A stretch of DNA of 32,161 nt from Verrucomicrobium sp. (GCA_017849585.1 JAFIGT010000025.1:1-32161); one strand, 5' to 3'; positions 14,193 to 23,508 are shown, numbered from the stretch's first letter. A program made the numbers and translations. The notes: generated from the sequence alone by a model not told the origin.

Positions 14193-16457
14193 CTACGGTG
14201 TCTTGTTGACCAGAGCATTCTTTTCATTGAGGAGTGCCGCGTAGTCAACGAGGATGTTTACGGCCTCATCCAGTTGGGGGTCCACGGTGGGATCGTCTTC
14301 CAGCAATTCGCCTTCCTTGTCCTTGTCATCATCCACCGGGGCGGCCGCTGTCTTGACGGTCTGGATCTTCTCCAGCGGGGTGTTCTTGTCGACATCCGCA
14401 AGGGTCAGCTCATAAATCTTGTCGCGTGGCACGCCGCGGTGACTGCGCTCCTGCTTGCGGGTGGCCGCTTGGGCGAGAAGATCCGCCTTTTCCTTTTTAC
14501 GGGCTTCTTCGTTGAGCGAAATGCTCTTGTCGGCGAGACGTTTCTTCAGCACCTCGATGTCGTCACGGACGTAGGAGAAATCCTTCGACAAGGCCACGCG
14601 CTGGCCGGAGCGGCGGGCGAGTTCCGCCACATAGGGGGCGGCGAGATTGTAATTGTCGTAGTCAACCCGGTTGACCTCGTCATACGGCAGGCAGCTCGTG
14701 AGGGTGCGTTCGCCGAGCTCCATGTAATCCAGCAGCGACGGCAGGGTGAGATCCGGAACAACACCTTTTTTCTGCGTGGAACCGCCGGCAATGCGGTAGA
14801 ACTTCTGCACGGTGAGCTTGAGGTTGCCGGGATCGCCATCGAATCCGAAGCCAACCCAGCGGTCGAGCGGCAGCAGGGTCTGGACGGTGCCTTTGCCGTG
14901 CGTGCTGGAATCGCCAATGATCACGGCGCGGTTGTAATCCTGCAAGGCACCCGCGACGATTTCCGAAGCCGAGGCGCTGAGATGCCCCACCAGCACGACG
15001 AGCGGACCGGAGTAAAGCTGGGCGCTGTCATCATCGCGCAGGGTCGTGATCTGGCCGTTGCCGTTGCGCACCTGAACAACCGGTCCCTGCCGAATGAAAA
15101 GCCCGGTGAGATCGATGGCTTGGTCGAGGAGCCCACCGCCGTTGCGGCGCAGGTCGAGAATGATACCGGCCACCTGCTCGCGCTTGAGACGCTCAATGAG
15201 CTTCGCCACGTCGCGCACGGTATTGTCATAGAACTGCGGCAGATTGATCACACCCACGCGGATGACAGTGCCATTGGGGCCGGGATGCTCGAAGATCTGC
15301 GCCTTGGCGAATTGCTCGGAGAGCTTGATTTCGTCGCGGGTCAGGACCACTTCCTTACGCATGGAGGCATCGGTCTGCCCAGCGGGAATGACGGAAAGGC
15401 GGACCTTCGTGCCACGCTTGCCGCGGATGAGATCGACGACCTTGTTGAGTTTCATGTCGATCGTATCGACGAATTCGCCGTCGCCCTGCGCGACACCGAT
15501 GATGCGGTCGCCCGCCTTCAACTTCTTGCTCGATTCGGCGGGACCGCCGGGGACGAGGCGTTCGATCTTGGCGTAGCCATCATCGGAACGCAGCACGGCT
15601 CCGATGCCGGAGAGCTTGAGCTTGATCGCGTTGATGTTGAAATTCTCCGCGTCGTCGGGAGTCATGTAGTCCGAGTGCGGATCATACGCGTGAGCGAGAC
15701 CGTTGAGGTAGGTCTGAAGTACTTCGTTTTCGTCCATCTCCAACGTGTATTTGCGCAGGTTGTTGTAACGGCGGGTGATCTTCTTGAGCACATCCTCCGG
15801 TTTTTCCTTGGTCAATTTACCCTGGAGAATTTCAAATTTAATGCGGCTGCGCCAGAGCTGCTCGGCCTCGGCTTCGTCCTTGGGGAAGGGCACCTTGGCG
15901 CGGTCGGGAGTAAACCGATCCGTCCCGGAGAAATTGTACGGTTCCTTGAGGAGTTTTTCGACAAGCTTGAGGCGCTGGTCGAGTCGCTCGCAAAAGCGTT
16001 GGAAGATCACGAAAGCCGGAGAGGCGTCACCGCGGACAGTAAACTTATCGAGTTCGTTGCCGTAGCGGGCGAGGAACTCATCAAGGTCGCTCTGGAGGAA
16101 AATCAGGTGCGAGTAATCGAGCGCATCCATGTAGCCCTTCACCATCTTTTGCGACATCTGGTTGTCGAACGGCTGCTGGTTGTAGTGATACTGCTCCAAA
16201 ATACGACCCACGAGCTGGGCAATCTTGCCATTACGGGCAGGTTTTTTCTCAATGGAACTGGCCGTCGCCGCCGCAGATGGCGTTGTTGCGACAGCTGCCT
16301 TGGCGGGTTCTGCCAGAAGCTGCGCCGGTTTGGGCGTCGCCTGGGCCTTGGCATCCGTCTGGGCGATGGCCGTGGCTAGAAGGCCGACGCCACAAGCACC
16401 CAAAGCAAAGAAGGACAAGGTCAAGAGACCGAGGGCGGAACGCCGCAGTTTATTCAT
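14193..16457 (-). CDS. prc: carboxy-terminal processing (tail-specific) protease Prc
   Basis: This periplasmic S41 serine protease degrades proteins from their C-termini and trims envelope proteins. The 754-residue product has a signal sequence (about 1-32, ending near ATAIAQ), an N-terminal helical domain, a PDZ domain around [26 protein letters not shown], and the catalytic S41 domain. S496 in SASASE and K522 in HGKGTVQ are the expected Ser-Lys dyad. The Ser-Lys spacing is one residue longer than in E. coli Prc. The long C-terminal domain ends in an acidic segment ([14 protein letters not shown]). Its ATG overlaps the serS stop by four bases (ATGA), so translation is probably coupled. Confidence 0.95.
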   Translation of the reverse strand: MNKLRRSALGLLTLSFFALGACGVGLLATAIAQTDAKAQATPKPAQLLAEPAKAAVATTPSAAATASSIEKKPARNGKIAQLVGRILEQYHYNQQPFDNQMSQKMVKGYMDALDYSHLIFLQSDLDEFLARYGNELDKFTVRGDASPAFVIFQRFCERLDQRLKLVEKLLKEPYNFSGTDRFTPDRAKVPFPKDEAEAEQLWRSRIKFEILQGKLTKEKPEDVLKKITRRYNNLRKYTLEMDENEVLQTYLNGLAHAYDPHSDYMTPDDAENFNINAIKLKLSGIGAVLRSDDGYAKIERLVPGGPAESSKKLKAGDRIIGVAQGDGEFVDTIDMKLNKVVDLIRGKRGTKVRLSVIPAGQTDASMRKEVVLTRDEIKLSEQFAKAQIFEHPGPNGTVIRVGVINLPQFYDNTVRDVAKLIERLKREQVAGIILDLRRNGGGLLDQAIDLTGLFIRQGPVVQVRNGNGQITTLRDDDSAQLYSGPLVVLVGHLSASASEIVAGALQDYNRAVIIGDSSTHGKGTVQTLLPLDRWVGFGFDGDPGNLKLTVQKFYRIAGGSTQKKGVVPDLTLPSLLDYMELGERTLTSCLPYDEVNRVDYDNYNLAAPYVAELARRSGQRVALSKDFSYVRDDIEVLKKRLADKSISLNEEARKKEKADLLAQAATRKQERSHRGVPRDKIYELTLADVDKNTPLEKIQTVKTAAAPVDDDKDKEGELLEDDPTVDPQLDEAVNILVDYAALLNEKNALVNKTP

Positions 16458-17728
16458 ATCGAGTCACTTCCAAAGTAAGGCTGCAATTTTTTCGGGATCT
16501 TGACGCTTCCGTCCGCTTGTTGATGGGTCTCCAGCAAAGCAATATACAACCGAGCCAGCGCCGTGCCAGAGCCGTTTAACGTGTGACAGAAAGTGTTCTT
16601 CCCGCTCTTATCTTTATAGCGCAGGTTCATGCGGCGCGCTTGAAAATCTTCGAAATTGCTGCACGAGGAAACCTCGAGCCAATTCTGCAGGCCGGGCGCC
16701 CACACTTCGATGTCGTAGCATTTCGCCGCGCCGAAACCGAGATCGCCCGTGCACAGGGTGATCACGCGATAGTTCAATTCCAAGTCGGTGAGCACGCGCT
16801 CGGCGTGGCCGACTAGCGTTTCGAGCTGCGCGTAGGAATCCTCGGGTTTGACAATGTGGACGAGCTCGACCTTGTCAAACTGGTGCACGCGGATCATGCC
16901 GCGCGTATCCTTGCCCGCGCTGCCGGCTTCGCGACGGAAACACGGGGTGTAGGCCGCGTAATGGATGGGGAGTTGCTCCTCGGTAAGAATCTCCTCGCGA
17001 TGCAGATTCGTCACGGGCACTTCCGCCGTGGGGACGAGGAACAAGTCCTCACCCTGCAAGCCGTACATGTCCTCTTCGAATTTCGGCAACTGACCCGTTC
17101 CCACCATGCACTCGCGGCGCACCATGAAGGGCGTGGCCACTTCGGTGTAACCGTGTTCGCGGGTATGGAGGTCGAGCAGGTAGTTCAGCAACGCACGCTC
17201 GAGCCGGGCGCCCGCACCGCGATAGACGATGAAACCGCTGCCGGAAATTTTCGTCGCCTGCGGGAAATTGAGCATCCCTTTTTTCTCGCCGATTTCCCAA
17301 TGGGTGAGCGCCTTGAAGGGGAGCACCACCTTTTCGCCAACCTGGCGCACAACGGGATTATCGTTCGCATCGACCCCGACGGGCACGCTGCTGTGGGGAA
17401 CGTTGTAAATCTGGAGCAGGAGAGCTTCCTGTTTCGCTTCGACGTCGGCAATTTCCTTGTCGGCCTCGGCAATAAGATCGGAAAGCCCCTTCATCTTGGC
17501 CTTCAATTCTTCGGCGGCGGCTTTCTCACCCTTGGCCATCATGCCGCCGATCTGCTTGCTGGCGGCGTTGCGCTCGCTTTTGCGGGTCTCGTTGAGCGTG
17601 AGTAACTCGCGGCGCTTCTTGTCCTGGGCCAAAAGGGTATCAATATGAACTTCATCGCCCCGGTTGCGGGTGGCGAGCCGGGCGCGGATTTCCTCCGGCT
17701 TTTCGCGTATAATCTTGATGTCGAGCAT
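16454..17728 (-). CDS. serS: seryl-tRNA synthetase
   Basis: A class II synthetase that charges tRNA-Ser. The N-terminal coiled-coil arm (about residues 30-100, rich in Lys and Glu) binds the tRNA long arm. Motif 2 is FRREAGSAGKDTRGMIRVHQF. Motif 3 is NGSGTALARLYIALLE, with SCSNFEDFQARRMNLRY before it. The length is about 424 residues. The ATG at 17728 is preferred to an in-frame GTG three codons upstream. It is the first gene of a serS-prc-infA-yajQ cluster. A weak promoter TTGCAC-N15-TATAGG precedes it. Confidence 0.97.
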   Translation of the reverse strand: MLDIKIIREKPEEIRARLATRNRGDEVHIDTLLAQDKKRRELLTLNETRKSERNAASKQIGGMMAKGEKAAAEELKAKMKGLSDLIAEADKEIADVEAKQEALLLQIYNVPHSSVPVGVDANDNPVVRQVGEKVVLPFKALTHWEIGEKKGMLNFPQATKISGSGFIVYRGAGARLERALLNYLLDLHTREHGYTEVATPFMVRRECMVGTGQLPKFEEDMYGLQGEDLFLVPTAEVPVTNLHREEILTEEQLPIHYAAYTPCFRREAGSAGKDTRGMIRVHQFDKVELVHIVKPEDSYAQLETLVGHAERVLTDLELNYRVITLCTGDLGFGAAKCYDIEVWAPGLQNWLEVSSCSNFEDFQARRMNLRYKDKSGKNTFCHTLNGSGTALARLYIALLETHQQADGSVKIPKKLQPYFGSDSI

Positions 17729-17742
17729 GGAAAGCACAACAG

Positions 17743-17769
17743 CCTATACGAATCCCCCTCACCGTGCAA
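17743..17769 (-). promoter_or_regulatory. possible serS promoter
   Basis: On the minus strand, TTGCAC (17769-17764) and TATAGG (17748-17743) are separated by 15 bases, shorter than the optimal 17. The -10 lies 14 bases before the serS ATG. It is the best candidate in the 85 bases between serS and the upstream gene, but the match is weak. Confidence 0.3.
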
Positions 17770-17813
17770 GCAGTAGGGGACTTTCCCCTCCCACCCCCCG
17801 CTGAAGAGCTTGC

Positions 17814-19031
17814 CTACGGAAAAAACCACATCCGGAAGGCAGCAATATCGATCCAGAGCGAAAGCGCGACGTAGAAGAGCGCCAGACCGATTTCCACTCG
17901 CCGCGGCAACGGGTGACGGAACGCCAGAAACAGCGCGAACGGTACGATATAATAGCGTGGCTCCACGTACGGCAGAACCGCCACCGACAGCAATGCGATT
18001 GGCAGCAACCACCGCCACCGCTCCTGCAAAAACGGCGTCAAGAACCAGCCCGCCAGGCCGAGCGGAATCACCGCCAACGCCACCACCCGCGCCCACGGCT
18101 GCGTCGCCACCGCGTAGAGCACGATATTGTGGAGCACGTAATCCAGATTGATCTTGTTGTAGAGACTCGACAGCTCGTACGTCAGCCCGAATAACGCCCA
18201 CGACACCGCCAGCACCAGCACCGTCCGCAAACGAAAGCCGCGATCCGACCGCCACCGTTGCCCCGCGAGACGCAGGCCGCGCACACAGTCCGGCAGAAAC
18301 AGCAAACAAACCGTGAACAGGAAGAACCAGACATTCGTCAGATTCAACGTCACCTGCTGCACCGACCGATCCCCCAGCGCCACGCCGCCGTTCCACGCCA
18401 TGAAGATCAGGAACGCCGCGAACAACACGAGAAATGGCCAGGTCCGACCCAGACCGCGGTAGAACAGGCGACCGCGCTCCTTGGCTGCGAAATCACAGTA
18501 CGGTTTCATCAACGCCAGCCAGATCAATCCCGCCCAGAAAATATTCGGCTGCCGGATCAACACCGCCAGCGCCGCCGCCAGCGCGCAGGTTCCCGTTTTC
18601 TTCCGCAGCGCGAGCCACACCGCCAGCAGCACCGCCGCCAGCCCCCAGAGATCGGTGTAAACCAAAAACCAGTATGGGAACAGCAACGGGAACCATGCCA
18701 ATTGCACCGTGCGCCAATACCGTTCCCGGGCCCGCAACACCGTCATGATTTGGAAAAAGAAGAAGAGCGCCACCGCACCGCCCAAGAAGGAAAAGAACCG
18801 CAGTGCCACGAGCGATTCCGCGCCCGTAAGCGTCACCGGCACCGCCATGAGCGCGTGATAACCGGGAAAAGTGGTGAGATACGACACCCGCGTGAAATCC
18901 CCGTGCGCAAGCCGCAGGATCTGTTCGCCATGACCCCACTCGTCCACGAATCGCGGCCCCGTCCGAAAGATCCAGAACAGCATCAGCAAGGACGCGAGCA
19001 ACAGGCCAAAGAAAAGAAGGGGACGTTTCAT
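17814..19031 (-). CDS. multi-pass membrane protein, ALG10/DIE2-like glucosyltransferase (copy 2)
   Basis: The 405-residue protein has about ten membrane helices. After the first helix comes FVDEWGHGEQILRLAHGDF, then TTFPGYH (about residues 54-60). This is the layout of the DIE2/ALG10 family (GT59, GT-C fold): an Asp-Glu-x-x-His in the first lumenal loop, Gln, a Gly-x-Phe and a Thr-x-Pro-Gly motif. A later VLIRQPNIFWAGL matches the family Arg-x-x-Asn-Ile-x-Trp segment. ALG10 in eukaryotes adds the terminal glucose to the dolichol-linked oligosaccharide. The bacterial substrate is unknown, presumably a polyprenyl-phosphate sugar acting outside the inner membrane. It is the paralogue of the gene just upstream, 4 bases away. 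Confidence 0.75.
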   Translation of the reverse strand: MKRPLLFFGLLLASLLMLFWIFRTGPRFVDEWGHGEQILRLAHGDFTRVSYLTTFPGYHALMAVPVTLTGAESLVALRFFSFLGGAVALFFFFQIMTVLRARERYWRTVQLAWFPLLFPYWFLVYTDLWGLAAVLLAVWLALRKKTGTCALAAALAVLIRQPNIFWAGLIWLALMKPYCDFAAKERGRLFYRGLGRTWPFLVLFAAFLIFMAWNGGVALGDRSVQQVTLNLTNVWFFLFTVCLLFLPDCVRGLRLAGQRWRSDRGFRLRTVLVLAVSWALFGLTYELSSLYNKINLDYVLHNIVLYAVATQPWARVVALAVIPLGLAGWFLTPFLQERWRWLLPIALLSVAVLPYVEPRYYIVPFALFLAFRHPLPRRVEIGLALFYVALSLWIDIAAFRMWFFP

Positions 19032-19035
19032 GGTC

Positions 19036-20241
19036 TCACGGGAAATACAGCAGCCGGAAGGATGTCGACGTCAGCACCGCCGCGCCGATCGCATACAGCA
19101 CCGTCATGGTCCACTCCACCCGGCGCGAGAGCGGTTCGCGAAACGCGAGGAACAACGCGCATGCCGGCAGATAATAGCGCGGATCGATGTGGGGAATCAC
19201 CAACACCGACACCACCGCCAATAATCCCATCCAGCGCAGGCGTTCCTGCGCCAACGGCGTGAAGAACCATCCCGCCAAACCCAGCGGCAGAATCGCCAGC
19301 GCCACAAGCCGCGCCCACGGCTGCGTGGCCACCTGATACAGCACGATATTGTGGATCATGTAATCCATGTTGATGCGGTTGAAAATGTGCGCGAGGTGGA
19401 AAGTCGCACCAAAGATCAGCCACAGCACCACTACGATTCCCAAGCCCCGCCACACCGTGCGACGGCCCCGCGCCCAGATGACGCCCACAGCGCGACCGCA
19501 CTGGATTGGAAAGAAAATCACCACGAGCCCCAAAAAGAACCACACATTCGTGGGGTAGCACGACACCGGCACTTTTTCGCGCGGACCAATCGCCACGCCA
19601 CCGTTCCACACCACGAACGCCAAAAATCCCGCCGCCACCAACAGCAAGGGCCACGTCTGGCGCAGCACCTGTTGCAGCCACGGCCACCCCCGCTTCGCCT
19701 CGCGCAGATCACCCGCCACCATCACCCATAATAGCCAGCCCCACAGAATCGCCGGAGGCCGGATAACCACCGCCACCGCCAAAGCCAGCGCACACCACCC
19801 CGCCTTTTTGCGCAACGCGGCATCCACCGCCCCCAGCAGAAACACCACGCCCCAGACATCGCTATAGGCGAGAAAAAGAAACGGAAAGAACAGCGGGAAA
19901 AACGCATACTGCGCCGTCCGCACCCACCGCTCCTGCGGCCAGAGTTGACCCACAATCCGGTAAAAAAACACCACCCCGGCGAAACTCCCCAACAGCGTCA
20001 CCAACCGGATCATCGCCAGCGAATCATCCCCCACCAGATAAATCACCGCCCCCGCCAACGCGTGATAACCCGGCGTCATCGCCAATTCCGGGTCCAACGA
20101 GAAATCCCCATGCGAAAACCGCTGCACCTGAGGCGCATGCCACCGCTCGTCAATCAGCACGTGATGGTGGCGGTACCCCCACACCATCGCCAGCCACGAC
20201 GCCAGCAACAGACCGAAAAAGAGCGCCATCCGCATTTTCAT
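19036..20241 (-). CDS. multi-pass membrane protein, ALG10/DIE2-like glucosyltransferase (copy 1)
   Basis: This is a tandem paralogue of the next gene, about 401 residues. The first loop reads IDERWHAPQVQRFSHGDFSL, followed by DPELAMTPGYH, again the Asp-Glu-x-x-His and Thr-Pro-Gly pattern of ALG10/DIE2. The later segment is VVIRPPAILWGWLL, where the Asn of the ALG10 motif is replaced. The last 110 residues are collinear with the paralogue (shared blocks HNIVLY, VATQPWAR, GLAGWF, and a C-terminal YFP against FFP). The start is chosen at the ATG 20241. A GTG at 20250 and ATGs at 20235 and 20229 are also in frame. The N-terminal halves have diverged more, which suggests different acceptors. Confidence 0.75.
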   Translation of the reverse strand: MKMRMALFFGLLLASWLAMVWGYRHHHVLIDERWHAPQVQRFSHGDFSLDPELAMTPGYHALAGAVIYLVGDDSLAMIRLVTLLGSFAGVVFFYRIVGQLWPQERWVRTAQYAFFPLFFPFLFLAYSDVWGVVFLLGAVDAALRKKAGWCALALAVAVVIRPPAILWGWLLWVMVAGDLREAKRGWPWLQQVLRQTWPLLLVAAGFLAFVVWNGGVAIGPREKVPVSCYPTNVWFFLGLVVIFFPIQCGRAVGVIWARGRRTVWRGLGIVVVLWLIFGATFHLAHIFNRINMDYMIHNIVLYQVATQPWARLVALAILPLGLAGWFFTPLAQERLRWMGLLAVVSVLVIPHIDPRYYLPACALFLAFREPLSRRVEWTMTVLYAIGAAVLTSTSFRLLYFP

Positions 20242-20303
20242 CTCCCGCACTTAACCACGAGCGCCCCCTCAACGTCCAGCAGGTTGCGGGGTATTGCTCG
20301 CCC

Positions 20304-20332
20304 TTTACAAAGCCTCCTTTCCGCTCTAGTGT
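20304..20332 (+). promoter_or_regulatory. candidate promoter of the LeuC-type gene
   Basis: TTTACA (20304-20309), a 17-base spacer and TAGTGT (20327-20332). The -10 keeps the three most conserved positions (T, A and the final T). Nine bases separate it from the ATG, so the mRNA would have almost no leader, as for bioB. Confidence 0.4.
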
Positions 20333-20341
20333 AGACGCTCT

Positions 20342-21712
20342 ATGACACTGACGGAAAAAGTTCTGGCCCGCGCCGCTGGCAAGAAATATGTCCAGCCCGG
20401 CGACAACATCTGGGTCAATGCCGACGTACTCCTCACCCACGACGTCTGTGGACCGGGGACGATTGGCGTTTTCAAACGTGAATTCGGTAAGACGGCCAAG
20501 GTTTGGGACAAGAACAAGATCGTCATTATTCCCGACCATTACATCTTCACCGCCGACTCCCTTTCCAACCGCAATGTCGACATCCTGCGCGACTTCGTCC
20601 GCGAACAGGGCCTGCCCTATTTCTACGACGTGATCGACGACCCGAACGGTCACTGGATCTTTGACAAATCGAAGGGCCAGCTCGCCAAACAGTACGGCTC
20701 GCACTTCGCGGGCGTCTGCCACACCGCCATCGCGGCCAAGGGCCACACCCGCCCCGGCGAAATCCTCTTCGGCACCGACAGCCACACCTGCATGGCCGGC
20801 GCGTTCAACCAATTCGCCACCGGCATCGGCAACACCGACGCGGGCTTCATCATGGGCACCGGCAAGCTGCTCATCAAAGTCCCCGAGACGATGCGCTTCT
20901 ACCTCGAAGGCGCGCTCCCCAAGGGCGTCATGGGCAAAGACATCATCCTGCACATCATCGGCGAGATCGGTTTTGACGGCGCCACCTACCGCGCCATGCA
21001 GTACGAAGGCCCCGGCGCCTACAACCTGCCGATGGACGACCGCATGACGGTGACCAACATGGCCATCGAAGCGGGCGGCAAGAACGGCATCTTCCCGTAC
21101 GACGAGAAGTGCGCCGCCTACGTGAACGAGCGCACCAAGCTCAACGGCACGAAGAGCGACTACCAGCCCGTCGAACTCGATCAGGACCAGAAATTCATCT
21201 ACGACAAGGTCATCGACCTCTCCAAGCTCGAGCCCACCGTCGCGCAACACCCCGATCCGGGCAATCGCGCCCTGGCCAAGACTCTCGACAAGGTGAAACT
21301 CGACCGCGCCTACATCGGTTCCTGCACCGGCGGCAAGACCTCTGACTTCCTCGCCTTCGCGCAGATCGTCAAAGGCCACACCGTCAAGATCGACACCTTT
21401 GGCGTTCCCGCCACCCCGGAAGTGGTCTTCGACCTGAAGAACACCCAATGGGACGGCAAGAGCGTCTGGGACCACCTCGTCGGCGCTGGCGTCACGATGA
21501 CCGAAAACGCCTCGTGCGCGGCCTGCCTCGGCGGCCCCGTCGATACGTTCGGCCGCATGAACAAGCCGATGTCCTGCATCTCGGCCACGAACCGCAACTT
21601 CCCCGGCCGCATGGGCCACAAGGAATCGCGCGTTTACCTCGCCTCCCCGTACACCGTGGCGGCGTCGGCCCTGACCGGCCACATCACCGACCCCCGCGAG
21701 TACCTCTCGTAA
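20342..21712 (+). CDS. leuC: 3-isopropylmalate dehydratase large subunit (homoaconitase-type)
   Basis: This aconitase-superfamily protein isomerises 2- to 3-isopropylmalate (leucine synthesis) or a related hydroxyacid. The 4Fe-4S ligands are C328 (IGSCTGGK) and C392-x2-C395 (SCAACLGG). Substrate-binding motifs LFGTDSHTC (142-150) and NRNFPGRMG (418-426) are present. The short form (456 residues, no swivel domain) works with a separate LeuD, which is not next to it. The sequence resembles the archaeal/thermophile LeuC2-homoaconitase branch more than the enterobacterial LeuC, so homoaconitase or methylmalate-type activity cannot be excluded. It stands as a single gene with its own promoter candidate. 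Confidence 0.88.
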   Translation: MTLTEKVLARAAGKKYVQPGDNIWVNADVLLTHDVCGPGTIGVFKREFGKTAKVWDKNKIVIIPDHYIFTADSLSNRNVDILRDFVREQGLPYFYDVIDDPNGHWIFDKSKGQLAKQYGSHFAGVCHTAIAAKGHTRPGEILFGTDSHTCMAGAFNQFATGIGNTDAGFIMGTGKLLIKVPETMRFYLEGALPKGVMGKDIILHIIGEIGFDGATYRAMQYEGPGAYNLPMDDRMTVTNMAIEAGGKNGIFPYDEKCAAYVNERTKLNGTKSDYQPVELDQDQKFIYDKVIDLSKLEPTVAQHPDPGNRALAKTLDKVKLDRAYIGSCTGGKTSDFLAFAQIVKGHTVKIDTFGVPATPEVVFDLKNTQWDGKSVWDHLVGAGVTMTENASCAACLGGPVDTFGRMNKPMSCISATNRNFPGRMGHKESRVYLASPYTVAASALTGHITDPREYLS

Positions 21713-21778
21713 AGGCAACGGCGGTTAGACGAAATTAACGGAATTTGAGACTGAATTAACGAACTGGAAAAAAGTAAA

Positions 21779-22126
21779 ATGCCTTTCGTAAATTGGTTGA
21801 ATCATCCCGTTAATTTCGTCAAAAAATCCGCCCTGCTTTTGAGCCTCGGCTTCGCCCTCATCCTCGGCGGCTGCGCCGGCATGCAAGCCAATGGTGACGT
21901 ACAGCAGTACAAGCTCATCGTCACCAAGCGCACCGAATACTACAAAACCAGTCCCGACCAACCCACCCCACCGGATGGCCGCCTCGACGAAGGCACCCGC
22001 ATCCGCGTGCTGCAGATGAGCGGCGAATATGCCAAGGTGGAAACCACCTACGGCCTCACCGTCTGGATTTCCTCCATGGCCATCGGCGCCAATCAGGAAA
22101 ACACCTACCAGCCCACCGGCGGCTAA
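21779..22126 (+). CDS. SH3-like lipoprotein
   Basis: The 115-residue product has a signal sequence with lipobox LGGC (C32 lipidated). The mature part resembles a bacterial SH3 domain: KLIVTKRTEYYKTSPD, then LDEGTRIRVLQMSGEYAKVETTYGLTVWISSMAI. The alternation of short strands and the Gly-Trp-type turn are typical of SH3b modules that bind cell-wall peptides. The N-region before the hydrophobic stretch is unusually long (16 residues), so the true start may be internal, but no later ATG precedes the signal. It is 66 bases after leuC, in the same direction. Two hairpins follow its stop. Confidence 0.75.
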   Translation: MPFVNWLNHPVNFVKKSALLLSLGFALILGGCAGMQANGDVQQYKLIVTKRTEYYKTSPDQPTPPDGRLDEGTRIRVLQMSGEYAKVETTYGLTVWISSMAIGANQENTYQPTGG

Positions 22127-22127
22127 A

Positions 22128-22165
22128 CCGATTGCCGCAAATCGGAGAGCGCGATTGCATCGCGC
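22128..22165 (+). terminator. two tandem hairpins after the SH3-like lipoprotein gene
   Basis: The arms CCGATT/AATCGG around GCCGCA (22128-22145) start 2 bases after the stop. They are followed by GCGCGAT/ATCGCGC around TGC (22149-22165). No T-tract follows. The TGC triloop is the same as in the element at 13284-13335. Confidence 0.4.
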
Positions 22166-22195
22166 GGATGACGTGACAGAATCCATGGCACGCCC

Positions 22196-22672
22196 ATGAA
22201 CATTGCTGCTGCCACCTCTGCCGACCTGCCAGCCCTGCTCGAAATCCAGCACGCTGCGTTTCGTGCGGAAGCCGACCAATACGGCGACTGCAGCATCCCG
22301 CCACTCCGCCAAACGGTGGACGATCTGCACGCCGATCTCGCCACGAAAACTTTCCTCAAGGCCACCGACGAGACGGGACAACTCCTCGGCTCCATCCGCG
22401 CCTTCGAAAAAGACGGCGTCTGCCACCTCGAAAAACTCAGCATCGATCCCGCCCACCAACGGCGTGGCTATGGCGCTCAACTCCTCCTCGCGGTGGAATC
22501 AAAATTCCCCCACGCCACCCGCTTCGAACTCTTCACCGGGCATCGCTCTGAAGGCAATATTCGCCTCTATCAAAAACTCGGCTATCGCACCGTGCGCGCA
22601 GAGGAAATCAGTTGCCGCCTGACTCTCGTCCATATGGAAAAACGCCGCACCCCACCCGGCAGCACGTCATGA
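22196..22672 (+). CDS. GNAT family N-acetyltransferase
   Basis: The 158-residue protein is a single GNAT domain. The acetyl-CoA pyrophosphate loop is QRRGYG (88-93), after the strand CHLEKLSIDPAHQ. The C-terminal part FELFTGHRSEGNIRLYQKLGYRTV is typical. The substrate is unknown. Its stop overlaps the ATG of the following glycosidase gene by four bases (ATGA), so the two are translationally coupled. Confidence 0.9.
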   Translation: MNIAAATSADLPALLEIQHAAFRAEADQYGDCSIPPLRQTVDDLHADLATKTFLKATDETGQLLGSIRAFEKDGVCHLEKLSIDPAHQRRGYGAQLLLAVESKFPHATRFELFTGHRSEGNIRLYQKLGYRTVRAEEISCRLTLVHMEKRRTPPGSTS

Positions 22673-23496
22673 TTCGCCTGGGCCTCGTGCTGCTCCTCAG
22701 CCTCGTCTGCGCTCACGCCGAGACGGAATCGCCCGGCCCCGGCCTCACACTGGAAACCGAGACCCGCACCGCGCCGCGACCGATGCGTCTGCATTGGCTC
22801 ACCGCCGATCTGAACACACCCGGTCTCGCCCTCGCCTTTTCCCCCGTCGATCCCACGTCCTCCTCCCCCGCGAAAGTGCTCGCCGCGAAACCGACCGAAC
22901 GGCTCCTCACTCTCGGCTGGAAAGTGCTCCTCAATGGCGATGCGTTCTACGTGATCGGCGATGAAAAGAAACGTTACCCCGCCGTGGGCGATCTGCTCGC
23001 GCTCCAAGGCTATGCCGTGTTCGAAGGAAAACGGTATGGTCAACGCTCGCCCAACAACGGCACGTTCTACGTCCTGAACGACCGAAAGACCATGGGCATC
23101 ACCTATGACGCGCCTCCGAAAAACACGTGGGGCGCGGTCGGCGGCTACCGCATCGTCTTGCACGACGGCAAAATCGGCAGCCACATCGACAACACACGAC
23201 TCCATCCCCGCAGCGTCATCGGCTTCAATAATGCCACCCGACAGGTCTACTTCCTCGTCGTCGATGGACGCCAACCCGGCCGCAGCGAAGGAGCCACGGA
23301 ACAGGAACTCGGCGAATGGATGCTGGCACGCGGCGCAACCGATGCCCTCAGTCTCGACGGCGGCGGTTCCTCCGTGCTCATCATCGAACAAGACGGCGGC
23401 GCCCGCGTCGTGAACCGCCCCGTCGGCGTCTGGGATCAACCCGGCACCGTCCGCTGCATCGGCAATGCCGTGGGACTGACACTTAAAACGGAGTGA
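22669..23496 (+). CDS. phosphodiester glycosidase family (NAGPA/DUF2233) protein
   Basis: The 275-residue exported protein has a signal peptide of about 17 residues (ending AHA). The domain is that of N-acetylglucosamine-1-phosphodiester alpha-N-acetylglucosaminidase. LLNGDAFYV (88-95) corresponds to the family Asn-Gly-x-Phe motif, HPRSVIGF is at 179-186, and SLDGGGSS at 228-235 is the diagnostic loop. Bacterial members are thought to act on cell-wall or exopolysaccharide phosphodiesters. The reading frame is open upstream, but the ATG at 22669 gives the signal peptide and the coupled overlap with the acetyltransferase gene. Confidence 0.88.
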   Translation: MIRLGLVLLLSLVCAHAETESPGPGLTLETETRTAPRPMRLHWLTADLNTPGLALAFSPVDPTSSSPAKVLAAKPTERLLTLGWKVLLNGDAFYVIGDEKKRYPAVGDLLALQGYAVFEGKRYGQRSPNNGTFYVLNDRKTMGITYDAPPKNTWGAVGGYRIVLHDGKIGSHIDNTRLHPRSVIGFNNATRQVYFLVVDGRQPGRSEGATEQELGEWMLARGATDALSLDGGGSSVLIIEQDGGARVVNRPVGVWDQPGTVRCIGNAVGLTLKTE

Positions 23497-23508
23497 TCGT
23501 TTTGGAGT

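Noticed and set aside
14274-16379. Open frame of 701 codons on the plus strand
   Set aside because: Antisense to prc, whose signal peptide, PDZ and Ser-Lys dyad are intact. No domain is seen in the antisense frame.
20150-21718. Open frame of 522 codons on the minus strand
   Set aside because: Antisense to the LeuC-type gene, which has all three cluster cysteines.
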